Assembly (NCBI GenBank): GCA_963715635.1
Contig: OY970261.1
Location: 1,922,001-1,986,000 of the forward strand
Direction of reading: 5' to 3'
From: JAPKZH01 sp963715635
Lineage (GTDB): Bacteria > Acidobacteriota > Aminicenantia > Aminicenantales > UBA4085
Length of the DNA: 64,000 nt
The notes below the pieces were generated by a model. That model had not been told where the DNA came from, did not search any database, and saw only the letters and a list, made by a program, of their open reading frames with translations. How positions within the stretch are numbered: the stretch's first letter is position 1; each line of letters opens with the position of its first letter. Position numbers and translations under genes: made by a program. Shown one piece after another: positions 33,044 to 41,309 of the stretch.

Positions 33044-35576
33044 ACGCTCTAGGAGATGAGAACGTCATCTCCCAGCTCACAAATTCCGACGATAATCGAC
33101 AGACGAGTGGAAGGATGTCAATCGTCCCATATAAAGTCAATCCTCGTTTTAACCGCCCCGCTTCATCGATCTCCGGCGCCGCTCGAAGATCCGCGGAGCG
33201 CACGGCCGGCCCTATCAGGTCAAAGATATAACGCCGGATCGTCCGACTCGGTTCTCCGGGAGTGTGGATTTCGTACTCAATCCACTCGGCCGTCAAATAG
33301 GAAGTCTTTCGTACTTCTTCTTCAGATTCCCTTCCCGCCAGGGCGCCAAAAAAACCTTGGCTGAGACCTCCGACACTTCCCCCTTGCGATTTCTCTTGGC
33401 TACTTTTTTTAACATCGCCAGATTGGGTGAAACTCGATTGGCAAATCAGGTCTGAGCCAATGGTTAAAAATGGCAGCCATTCCTTCTCTTTGAGGACTTC
33501 AGCCTTCAGGCGATTCATCGGATCTCTATCTCCCGAAAGATTTAAATCTCGGGGCCAATTCATGGAAACGTGTTTGAGCGCGATTCGTCGGCCGAAAAAC
33601 TCTGGGGGCTTGATGGTGTGCTCGAGAACAACATTTTCTTTGATGTGTCCATCAGCCCATTGCTCGACGCCGATACGAATTTTAACTGAATGAAAATTAT
33701 CATCGGAAATATTTTTGAGGCCGGTTGTATCCTTGGCTTTGGTGATCAACGATCCCAGCTTCGCGCTTGGCAGGTTAGGATCCAAATCTTGCCAAAGTTC
33801 CCCTGACTTGACTTGGACCCACCAATGATCACGCAGGGCCTTTAGGCTGGACCCCATATCGCTTCGATCCTGGACAAAATGTTTGCCAACCAAATCGGCC
33901 AGCATCGTTGCCTGTTCATCCGCAGACTTCATGGCATTTTGATTTTCCTGATCCTCAGCTTTTTCTGCCGAATCCAATTCCTGCTGTAATTTCGCCGCTT
34001 CAATCTCCAATTGTTGAGCGAGCCTTTCAAGATGAGAGGGACTATCTTTCTTCCCTTCATCAGCGAATCGGGTTGGGCTTTCGGGGATTGACCTAAGCTT
34101 TTCCTGTAAATCCATTGCTTCTTGTTCCGTTAAAACGGCATGTGCTAATCGGACCTCATGTCCCGCGATTTCCAGAAGCATAGCTAGGAGTCGGGATCGA
34201 TCAAAACTGTTCCCCATGCGATCCATCAAAACACCGATAGGCCCTCGCAGCGAGCCTTGGTATGAGACAAGTTGAGTGTTATCACGGACCCATTGAAAAA
34301 GCTGTTCCGGGTCTTTCCCGACCTTATCGACGATCATTTGTGGATCAAAAGTATCGCGGGGAATTTCGTTCAATTCATCTTCAAGGGCTTGCAAGATTTT
34401 AGTCAGTTTTTCGGTCACTTGCTCGAATTCTTGCTGTGTGAGTTCGCGCTTATTTTGGGAAAGAACAATTGTCGGGATGTCTTGCCCTGCATCCTGGACT
34501 TTTCGTTTAAGGGATTCGCCGCGATCGACAAGAGTTGCTTTAGCTTCCGTCCTTCCTTTATCGGCTTTTTTCTCTGTCGTGGATTTTGATATCAAAATGG
34601 CGCCGATAACAATTCCAGCGATGACGATCAGAAATACGAGGATCAAGCCGGCCATTTTCCAGACTGCCCCGCGCGCTCCCGGCGCTTTTTGGCACGCCAA
34701 GGATTGAATGCCGGCTCGTATGGACGCGATTTCTTTCTGGGAAGCTTTGACGGCATCGAGTTCCGAGGCAATCGCAGAATCCATGAAATTAGCTTCAGCC
34801 AATTGCTTTCCCAGGGCCTGGCAATTTTGGCCCTGCTGCAGGAGCGTCTCTTTTTGCTTTTTATCCCATTCGCCGATCTCGCTTTTAGCCCTGGACAAAG
34901 CCCTGTCAATTTCGTCAATATCTGCCTTATGATGATCCTTGGCCTTCTTGATTTCACCCTCCAACCGATGGGACTGCTCTGCAAGGGGAGTGATTTTTTC
35001 TTTGGCCGCCTGAATGAACCTTGTCAAATCGGGAAGCTTTGGGTCCAGCTGTTTTTGTTCTTCCTTCAGGGCACTAAGCTTTTTTTCAAGCTCAGCCTGG
35101 GCCTGGGCATTGCCCTGGCTTTCCGTTATCTTTTGCCGGATTTTTCCCTCTTCATCAGGGATATTTCTCAAGCGCTTTTGGATGGATTCCGCCTCTTTCT
35201 GGGCTTTTTCCAGTTTGTCTTTTTCGGATTTAAACTCCGAATCCACCGGCTTTTTCTTTGCTTCCAGTTCCTTCAACAGCGCATCAAACCTGGCGTTTTC
35301 CGCTTTCTTTTTTCCTTCCAACTCTGCGGTTTGTTTGTTCAGCTCATCGAGTCTGGCGCCGATTTCTTTTCCTTTTCCCTCGATCTGAGACAGCGTTCCG
35401 CTCAAATCCCCAAATTGGCTGATATCCAGCTTGGCATCCCTGGCTTTTTTGCCCAAAGCCGTCAATTTCACCTCATAGGCCTTTTCCTTCTCCGCAAGAT
35501 CTCTTTTCGAGCTGCGCAAACTCGACTTTCTTTTGTGCTCGGCCATCCCATCTTTGAAGATCTTTTTAATGCTCAT
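32898..35576 (-). CDS. Membrane coiled-coil protein with Cys-less transglutaminase-like domain, frameshifted
   Basis: Residues 1-300 are a long, charged coiled coil (KKAENARFDALLKELEAKKKP, LEKAQKEAESIQKRL). A single membrane helix follows near residues 305-335 (MAGLILVFLIVIAGIVIGAI). Residues 420-620 resemble a transglutaminase-like fold (QLFQWVRDNTQLVSY, LLAMLLEIAGHEVRLAH, HWWVQV...WQDLDPN), but the nucleophile position reads GNSFDRS, with Ser for Cys. After about 33062 the frame turns into Arg/Pro/Ser-rich nonsense, so real coding ends there and continues at 32225-33062. GGGAGGG precedes the ATG. It sits between the exported 35604-36959 protein and the VWA protein, in one apparent operon. 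Confidence 0.82.
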   Translation of the reverse strand: MSIKKIFKDGMAEHKRKSSLRSSKRDLAEKEKAYEVKLTALGKKARDAKLDISQFGDLSGTLSQIEGKGKEIGARLDELNKQTAELEGKKKAENARFDALLKELEAKKKPVDSEFKSEKDKLEKAQKEAESIQKRLRNIPDEEGKIRQKITESQGNAQAQAELEKKLSALKEEQKQLDPKLPDLTRFIQAAKEKITPLAEQSHRLEGEIKKAKDHHKADIDEIDRALSRAKSEIGEWDKKQKETLLQQGQNCQALGKQLAEANFMDSAIASELDAVKASQKEIASIRAGIQSLACQKAPGARGAVWKMAGLILVFLIVIAGIVIGAILISKSTTEKKADKGRTEAKATLVDRGESLKRKVQDAGQDIPTIVLSQNKRELTQQEFEQVTEKLTKILQALEDELNEIPRDTFDPQMIVDKVGKDPEQLFQWVRDNTQLVSYQGSLRGPIGVLMDRMGNSFDRSRLLAMLLEIAGHEVRLAHAVLTEQEAMDLQEKLRSIPESPTRFADEGKKDSPSHLERLAQQLEIEAAKLQQELDSAEKAEDQENQNAMKSADEQATMLADLVGKHFVQDRSDMGSSLKALRDHWWVQVKSGELWQDLDPNLPSAKLGSLITKAKDTTGLKNISDDNFHSVKIRIGVEQWADGHIKENVVLEHTIKPPEFFGRRIALKHVSMNWPRDLNLSGDRDPMNRLKAEVLKEKEWLPFLTIGSDLICQSSFTQSGDVKKSSQEKSQGGSVGGLSQGFFGALAGRESEEEVRKTSYLTAEWIEYEIHTPGEPSRTIRRYIFDLIGPAVRSADLRAAPEIDEAGRLKRGLTLYGTIDILPLVCRLSSEFVSWEMTFSSPRAFAPSHRRAEERRPRPSPRSGREYFDGDAFAAGAALFLGAQATSARSFP

Positions 35577-35603
35577 TTTGACCCTCCCTTTTTTGGCGAT
35601 TCT

Positions 35604-36959
35604 TTAACGAACCGCCGGAAGCTTGAAATAATTCTCGCTTTCATAGCCGCGGTAGTAGAGAGATGACGGCGTCGCCTCCGTTTGATAAGCCAGTTCAAAG
35701 CGGACAAATGTCTGCGGTGGAATCATGAACGGCTCGGGCGGACGATGGAAAAGCGTCTTTGTCGCCGCCTCATTAAAATTAACTTTCTGATCCCCGACAA
35801 CGAGCTGGAATTGCTGTGAGGTCTGGATTTCGAGCCCGCTCTTGGCCAACGAGCGTATGCCCAAGTCTACGATTGTCTTCCCCCCTTCCTTCCTGATTCC
35901 AAAGATCATGACGTCCATCGTGTTTCCATCCCGGTGAGTCGCCAAGGCTTTGAAAGCTCCCGGAAAAGATATCCCGCTGAGTTTGAGGGAATAGACTTTA
36001 TTTTTAACGCGGATTCCGAGGCTAAAATCTTTTATCGAAGCTGGGACCAAAAAGGCCAATTCTTGGCTTTGAAACACCTCCGGAGTGAAACGGATCAAGC
36101 CTCCCTCGGTCGTCGTGCCTCCGCAACTGTAATAAAAATATCCTTCTGGCGTCGTCAACCAGGTATATTCCTGGGGCTTGATTTGGACGATATCCTTTGC
36201 GCCGCCCCCCGACAAGCTCTTTCCTCCGATTTCGACCAAGGCATACTGCCAGCCCTCCGCTGCTTTCTCCCCTTTATAGTCGACCTGAAAATTCAATTTA
36301 TGGGCCGCAATCTCCACGAACTCGTCCCTGATCTGGTCGAGAACCTTTCCCGCCGGGCCCCCCGAACCAGAGGCAAGCTTCAAATCCCCTTTAATCCGGA
36401 CAAGGATATGGCCGTTGGAATAGTCAAAGAGCTGGAAGGCGATATTCTTGGCCTCCTTTGGAATCACGTAAACAAGGTCGGCCTTTTTTCTTTCCCCAAA
36501 TTTGGCGACCACGAACGCTTTTTGGATCCCGGCTCCGTTCGGCATTTTCTCCGTCAGAGAGTCCAAGGCAATGCTTTTCCCGTCGGCAAGGGCATAAGCA
36601 TGATCGAAAAGCTTGGGAATTTTATACGCAACATCCGCATCCACAAACTCCTCTTTTCCTTTTTGCCCTCCCCCGGCTAACGCTCCTACCCCCATCGTCC
36701 GGTCTTGCTTGCCCTCCAGTCGGCTCTTTTCGATTTTCTGTTTGGGATGGATATTTTCCCACTCCGTCTCAAGGACCAAAAATAGTTTTCCTGCAGGCGC
36801 CTTCTGGCCGGCGAGCTCTGTCTCAAATTTCGTCTCGTCTATCTTGAGCTTGGCCGCTTTGTTGGCCGGGACCTCTTGAGAGATCAAGCTTGAGCTCTCG
36901 AAACAAAAGATACCGAGAAAAATGGATAGTAAGAGGCACACAAATAGTTTTTTGGACAT
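35604..36959 (-). CDS. Exported protein of unknown function, first gene of the VWA cluster
   Basis: 451 residues, not recognised. A signal peptide (KLFVCLLLSIFLGIFCFESSS) is followed by beta-rich sequence with two similar halves: AGKLFLVLETEWENIHP and later TIVDLGIRSLAKSGLEIQTSQQF both look like DUF4352-style sandwich strands. GALAGGGQKG is a flexible loop. ATG at 36959 is favoured over an upstream in-frame ATG because GGGAGGGG sits directly before it. The gene starts 28 bases before the coiled-coil gene on the same strand and is the promoter-proximal gene of the cluster, so it probably works with the coiled-coil and VWA proteins in the envelope. Confidence 0.75.
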   Translation of the reverse strand: MSKKLFVCLLLSIFLGIFCFESSSLISQEVPANKAAKLKIDETKFETELAGQKAPAGKLFLVLETEWENIHPKQKIEKSRLEGKQDRTMGVGALAGGGQKGKEEFVDADVAYKIPKLFDHAYALADGKSIALDSLTEKMPNGAGIQKAFVVAKFGERKKADLVYVIPKEAKNIAFQLFDYSNGHILVRIKGDLKLASGSGGPAGKVLDQIRDEFVEIAAHKLNFQVDYKGEKAAEGWQYALVEIGGKSLSGGGAKDIVQIKPQEYTWLTTPEGYFYYSCGGTTTEGGLIRFTPEVFQSQELAFLVPASIKDFSLGIRVKNKVYSLKLSGISFPGAFKALATHRDGNTMDVMIFGIRKEGGKTIVDLGIRSLAKSGLEIQTSQQFQLVVGDQKVNFNEAATKTLFHRPPEPFMIPPQTFVRFELAYQTEATPSSLYYRGYESENYFKLPAVR

Positions 36960-36989
36960 GTCCCCTCCCTTCCGGTTCATGATACCTTT

Positions 36990-37018
36990 TATTTATTGGA
37001 TTTTTTGGAGATTGTCAA
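36990..37018 (-). promoter_or_regulatory. Candidate promoter of the VWA cluster
   Basis: Minus-strand TTGACA (37018-37013) is a perfect -35. At 17 bases the -10 reads TAAATA (36995-36990), a weak match in an A/T-rich tract. It lies 30 bases before the start at 36959. Confidence 0.45.
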
Positions 37019-37061
37019 TTATTAATAATCATGATATTTTTTTCCGGTGAGGAGAGAACTC

Positions 37062-37874
37062 ATGCCGCTCAAAAAAATCTTTTATCTTATTTTGGCCAGC
37101 CTCTTCTTTCTAGGATGTCCTGCCAAACATCAAAAAGAAGAGAACGCATTTACATATTTAGGAAAGCCGATCGACCCGTCGGCCATCGACGCGCTCTATA
37201 ATGCCGAAAGCAAATTCCTAGACCTGCGATCGTTCAAATCAGTTATCCCTTTCGAGGAGCGGAAAGACCATCCCACTCGGATCAACTTTCCTAAAGATGC
37301 CAATACGGGACGAACGCCTTTTTTCGACTATAATTGCCTGGCCAACGTTCAGGATAGATTTTTGTTGCTGATTCAGTACAACGGCGGCGGAACTGGATAT
37401 TTTGACAACATTCTCGTTATCAAAAAAACAGGGACTCAATTATTTTTATTAAAGACGCTGGGAGAAGGGGACCGATGCAATGGCGGAATATCCGGAGAAG
37501 GAATGGACGGCAACGATTTTCATTATTCCCGGAATCTCACTCCGATCGACATCATTCGATTGGCGATCGAGGTCAAAATCGATTTAACCGCCTACGAAGA
37601 CCTGGAAGCCAGCGCCATAAGCTGCTTTGGCTTGGCTCATTATAAATACAACTTCGCCGACGATAAAATTGAGATTATGTCCGTAAGTTTGGCTGAGGAA
37701 AAGGAGGATGAAAAGGAATGGACGGACAGATATCAAGCCCAATCGTGTTTTAATAAAATCTATAATTCTTATGTGAAAGCTAAAAAAACCGAACTGAGCC
37801 TGAAGGATCTCAACGAGTTTGCCAAAACGTTCAGAGACGAATGCCTGAAAAAAACTTCGAGCGTGCTCCGTTAA
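37062..37874 (+). CDS. Putative lipoprotein of unknown function
   Basis: 270 residues, not recognised. The N-terminus LKKIFYLILASLFFLGC is a lipoprotein-type signal with Cys at the expected place, so it is probably membrane-anchored outside the cytoplasm. The mature part has YNGGGTGYFDNILVIKK and FADDKIEIMSVSL beta hairpins, four further Cys and a helical C-terminus (LSLKDLNEFAKTFRDECLKK). ATG at 37062 is preferred to an in-frame GTG at 37047 because GAGGAGA lies between them. Divergent from the VWA cluster, with which it shares a 100-base control region. It is separated from the acs-like operon by its own promoter. Confidence 0.72.
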   Translation: MPLKKIFYLILASLFFLGCPAKHQKEENAFTYLGKPIDPSAIDALYNAESKFLDLRSFKSVIPFEERKDHPTRINFPKDANTGRTPFFDYNCLANVQDRFLLLIQYNGGGTGYFDNILVIKKTGTQLFLLKTLGEGDRCNGGISGEGMDGNDFHYSRNLTPIDIIRLAIEVKIDLTAYEDLEASAISCFGLAHYKYNFADDKIEIMSVSLAEEKEDEKEWTDRYQAQSCFNKIYNSYVKAKKTELSLKDLNEFAKTFRDECLKKTSSVLR

Positions 37875-37950
37875 ATTAGAAGAAAGGACCGACGCTCGAC
37901 GGACCCTGTCGCGCATTCCTATCGGCAGATTTGGATCGAGCGCAGATGCT

Positions 37951-37978
37951 TTGATTTTTCCTGAGAATACGATATAAT
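37951..37978 (+). promoter_or_regulatory. Promoter of the ligase-ACP-kbl operon
   Basis: TTGATT (37951-37956), 16-base spacer, TATAAT (37973-37978). The leader is about 30 bases and contains AAAGGA before the ATG at 38015. Confidence 0.65.
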
Positions 37979-38014
37979 CTTGTCCCTTTAAAATCCAATC
38001 CTAAAGGATCGTCC

Positions 38015-39718
38015 ATGTCAAATATCGGATCCTACGAAGAACGGCTCAAAAACTTCAGCTGGTCCATCTCCGAGAAGGAACTTGACTACAAACCGGGCCG
38101 GGTCATCAACATCGGCTGGTACTGTTCGGACCGCATCTGCCAACAGGGCAAGGGAGAGAAGCTAGCGCTCCTCTGGGAAGGCTTGGGCGGGGCCGAGAAG
38201 AAATTCACTTATAACGATGTCCGAAGGGCGAGCAATACAATCGGCGCATTTTTGAGTGGACTGGGCATCAAGAATGAAGAGCGTGTCTGCCTTTTCATGG
38301 ACAGGGTTCCCGAGCTCTATATCGGTCTGCTGGGAATCCTAAAAACGGGGGCCATCGCCCAGCCTCTCTTTTCCGCATTCGGCGATGAGTCACTCTTTGT
38401 CAGGCTGGATAACGCCAAAACCTCCGCCATCTTCACTCAAAAAAAGCTCGCCCCCAAGGTCCGCAAGATCCTGGACAAGCTTCCCAGCCTGAAGCATATC
38501 ATCATCTTGGACTACGACGGAAAAACCCCTCTTAAAGAAAGAGAAGTCGCTTTCTCGCTGGAAAAGGCCGTTCCGGTCGATTCCTTTGATGTTTTCCCGA
38601 CCACGGCCGAATCCCCATCCCTTCTCCATTACACATCTGGAACGACCGGCCAACCCAAAGGGGTCAAACACGTCCATTACTCGCTGATATCCCAGTATTT
38701 AACGACGAAATGGGTCCTCGACCTTCAGGACGAAGATATCTACTGGTGTACGGCCGACCCCGGCTGGGTCACCGGCACTTCCTACGGGATCATCGGCCCC
38801 TGGAGCATGGGCATCACCCAGGCCGTCCTGGACAGCGGATTTTCAACCGAGGCCTGGTACCGATTCATCGAAAAATACAAAGTCACCATGTGGTATTCGG
38901 CGCCGACGGCAATCCGCTCCCTGATGAAGGGCGGCGATGAGATCGTGAAAAAATATAACCATTCTTCCCTGCGCTATTTGGCCAGCGTCGGCGAGCCGCT
39001 GAATCCGGAAGCGGTCATTTGGTCGGAAAAAGTCTTCGGCAAGCCCTTTCACGACACTTTCTGGCAGACGGAGACCGGCTCGATCATGATTAGCAACTAT
39101 CCCGGTATGAAGATTAAGCCAGGCTCCATGGGAAAACCCTTCCCCGGGATCACGGCCACGGTCGTCGACCCGAAAACCTACGAGCCTTACGGCGAGCCGG
39201 GAAAGATCGGCCTGATCGCCATCAATCCCGGCTGGCCGTCAATGATGCGGACCTATTGGAACAATGAAGAAGCCTATAAAAACAAGTTCAAAAACGGCTG
39301 GTACCTCACCGGAGATAGGGCCAGCATCGACAAAGAAGGCTACTTCTGGTTCGTGGGTCGCGACGACGATGTCATCAACACCGCCGGACACCTGGTCAGC
39401 CCATTCGAGGTCGAATCCGCCCTGCTCGAGCACCCCGCGGTTGCGGAATCCGCCGTCGTCAGCAAGCCCGACCCGCTCAATATGGAGGTCGTCAAGGCTT
39501 TTGTCACGCTCAAGCCCGGCTTTGCGGCCAGCTCGGATCTGGAGCTCGAGATCATGAACTTCATCCGGAAAAAGCTATCGCCGCTGGCCATGCCCCAGGA
39601 AATCGAATATATCGATTCGCTCCCCAAGACCCGGAGCGGAAAGATCATGCGCCGCATCCTCAAGGCCAAGGAATGGGGCGAAGAGATCGGCGATACCTCC
39701 ACGCTGGAGAATGATTAA
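38015..39718 (+). CDS. AMP-forming acyl-CoA/acyl-ACP ligase, acetyl-CoA-synthetase-like
   Basis: 567-residue ANL-superfamily adenylating enzyme. It has the P-loop HYTSGTTGQPKG, the FWQTETGS motif, YLTGDRA and the C-terminal catalytic Lys in PKTRSGKIMRR. The central segment WCTADPGWVTGTSYGI and the ending resemble Bacillus-type acetyl-CoA synthetase AcsA, so a short acyl group (acetate) is the likely substrate. Directly downstream are an acyl carrier protein (24-base gap) and a Kbl-type enzyme, so the activated acyl group may be passed to the carrier protein rather than to CoA. The leader has AAAGGA before the ATG and a good promoter. Confidence 0.9.
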   Translation: MSNIGSYEERLKNFSWSISEKELDYKPGRVINIGWYCSDRICQQGKGEKLALLWEGLGGAEKKFTYNDVRRASNTIGAFLSGLGIKNEERVCLFMDRVPELYIGLLGILKTGAIAQPLFSAFGDESLFVRLDNAKTSAIFTQKKLAPKVRKILDKLPSLKHIIILDYDGKTPLKEREVAFSLEKAVPVDSFDVFPTTAESPSLLHYTSGTTGQPKGVKHVHYSLISQYLTTKWVLDLQDEDIYWCTADPGWVTGTSYGIIGPWSMGITQAVLDSGFSTEAWYRFIEKYKVTMWYSAPTAIRSLMKGGDEIVKKYNHSSLRYLASVGEPLNPEAVIWSEKVFGKPFHDTFWQTETGSIMISNYPGMKIKPGSMGKPFPGITATVVDPKTYEPYGEPGKIGLIAINPGWPSMMRTYWNNEEAYKNKFKNGWYLTGDRASIDKEGYFWFVGRDDDVINTAGHLVSPFEVESALLEHPAVAESAVVSKPDPLNMEVVKAFVTLKPGFAASSDLELEIMNFIRKKLSPLAMPQEIEYIDSLPKTRSGKIMRRILKAKEWGEEIGDTSTLEND

Positions 39719-39742
39719 TCAATTTTAAAAAGGAGTCATATC

Positions 39743-39988
39743 ATGGAAGACCTGAAGGACGTCGTCCTCAAATACGTGAGCGAAGAGTATCTGGAAGAGG
39801 GCAGCGACCCGATCACCTACGATACACCCCTGATATCGGGTGGGATCGTGGACTCGTTTTCGATGGTCTCGCTCAAGAGGTTCCTGGAGAACAGATACAA
39901 GATCTCCATCCCCGATGGCGATGCCACGCCCGAAGCGTTCGACTCCGTGAACAAGATCGTGACGCTAGTTAAAAGATTCGTGAAATAA
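39743..39988 (+). CDS. Acyl carrier protein
   Basis: 81-residue phosphopantetheine-binding protein. The attachment motif is GGIVDSFSM, with Ser38 following Asp37 and Phe after it rather than the usual Leu, as in carrier proteins outside fatty acid synthesis. Predicted helices and the acidic character fit the fold. AAGGAG precedes the ATG. It lies between an acetyl-CoA-synthetase-like ligase and a Kbl-like enzyme with gaps of 24 and 30 bases, so it should carry the acyl group for that pair. A phosphopantetheinyl transferase must act on it, but none is in the window. Confidence 0.9.
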   Translation: MEDLKDVVLKYVSEEYLEEGSDPITYDTPLISGGIVDSFSMVSLKRFLENRYKISIPDGDATPEAFDSVNKIVTLVKRFVK

Positions 39989-40018
39989 TTCTTTTGAGAT
40001 CAATAAGGAGCACGAACA

Positions 40019-41266
40019 ATGGCCTACAGCGATAAAGTTCGCACCATGTACCAGGATCAACTGAAGGCAATCCAGGATGCTGGTATTTTCAAGATGGAAC
40101 GTTACATCCACTCTCCCCAGGCCGCCGATATCGACGTCGAATTCCCCGCCGGCGCCTCGCTCAAAAAAGTGATCAACATGTGCGCCAACAATTACCTCGG
40201 GCTGTCCAGCCACCCCGAGGTCGTCAAAGCCGCCCACCAGGGGCTGGATTCGCGCGGCTATGGGATGTCCTCGGTCCGCTTCATCTGCGGTACCCAGGAT
40301 ATCCACCGTGAATTGGAGGATCGGTTGACCAAGTTCTTGGGCACAGAGGCCACGATCCTGTTCCCTTCCTGCATGGACGCCAACGCGGGCGTATTCGAGG
40401 CGATTCTGACAAAAGACGATGTCATGATCTCCGACCGTCTAGTCCACGCCTCTCTGATCGACGGCATCCGCCTCTGCAGCGCCATGCACGACACCTTCAA
40501 GCACTCCGACATGGCCCACCTCGAATCAAAGCTCCAGCTCCATGCAGATAAGCGCTTGAAGTTGGTCATCACGGACGGCGTTTTTTCAATGGACGGCGAC
40601 ACCGCCAAGCTGGATGAGATGGTCGCTTTGTGCGATCGGTATGACGCCATGCTGCTCGTGGACGATTCCCATTCGTCCGGTTTCATAGGAAAGACGGGGC
40701 GCGGAACGCATGAAAAGTGCGGCGTCATGGGCAAGATTGACATCATCACAACCACCTTCGGCAAGGCCCTCGGCGGAGCGTCCGGCGGATGCGTCTCCGG
40801 TCGCAAAGAGCTCGTCGAGATGTGCCGCCAGAGAGCCCGGCCGTATCTTTTCTCCAACACGATTGCTCCCGTTGTTGTCGCGGGCGTTTTAAAGGTTTTG
40901 GAGATTCTCTCCCTGACCACAGAGCGGAGAGACAAGCTCGAGAAAAACGCCGTCTATTGGAGAAAGGGGCTGACGGATGCCGGCTTTGTCTTGAGAGAAG
41001 GCGACACGCCGATCGTGCCCGTCATGCTGTTCAACGCCAAGCTTTCCCAGGATTTCTCGCGCTCTCTCTACGATGAAGGCGTCTATGCCATCGGCTTCTT
41101 CTTCCCCGTTGTCCCCCAGGGACTGGCGAGAATCCGGACGCAGATCTCGGCCGCCCACGAAACCCATCATCTGAATCAAGCGCTCGAGGCCTTCACCAAG
41201 GTCGGGAAGAAATTCAACATCCTGGGCAAGACGAAACAAGAAATCATCGACATGTACGGGATGTAG
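40019..41266 (+). CDS. kbl: 2-amino-3-ketobutyrate CoA ligase (glycine C-acetyltransferase) family
   Basis: 415-residue PLP enzyme of the alpha-oxoamine synthase family. It carries NMCANNYLGLSSHP, SVRFICGTQDIHRELE, LVDDSHSSGF and the PLP Lys in TTTFGKALGGASGG, and is close to Kbl through to FFPVVPQGLARIRTQISAAH. Kbl joins acetyl-CoA and glycine to 2-amino-3-ketobutyrate, or does the reverse. SDR-type threonine dehydrogenase at 19425 could complete threonine breakdown. The tight operon with a ligase and an acyl carrier protein is unlike E. coli kbl-tdh and resembles the ligase-ACP-synthase sets of bacterial sphingolipid synthesis, so an acyl-ACP substrate is possible. AAGGAG precedes the ATG. 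Confidence 0.88.
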   Translation: MAYSDKVRTMYQDQLKAIQDAGIFKMERYIHSPQAADIDVEFPAGASLKKVINMCANNYLGLSSHPEVVKAAHQGLDSRGYGMSSVRFICGTQDIHRELEDRLTKFLGTEATILFPSCMDANAGVFEAILTKDDVMISDRLVHASLIDGIRLCSAMHDTFKHSDMAHLESKLQLHADKRLKLVITDGVFSMDGDTAKLDEMVALCDRYDAMLLVDDSHSSGFIGKTGRGTHEKCGVMGKIDIITTTFGKALGGASGGCVSGRKELVEMCRQRARPYLFSNTIAPVVVAGVLKVLEILSLTTERRDKLEKNAVYWRKGLTDAGFVLREGDTPIVPVMLFNAKLSQDFSRSLYDEGVYAIGFFFPVVPQGLARIRTQISAAHETHHLNQALEAFTKVGKKFNILGKTKQEIIDMYGM

Positions 41267-41309
41267 GGCTCGCCCTGCTAATAAATTGAGGAAGCGGAAG
41301 TTTGGAAAA

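Noticed and set aside
34689..35666. 325-codon plus-strand open frame opposite the coiled-coil gene
   Set aside because: Phe/Leu-rich reverse image of a Lys/Glu-rich coiled coil, not a membrane protein.
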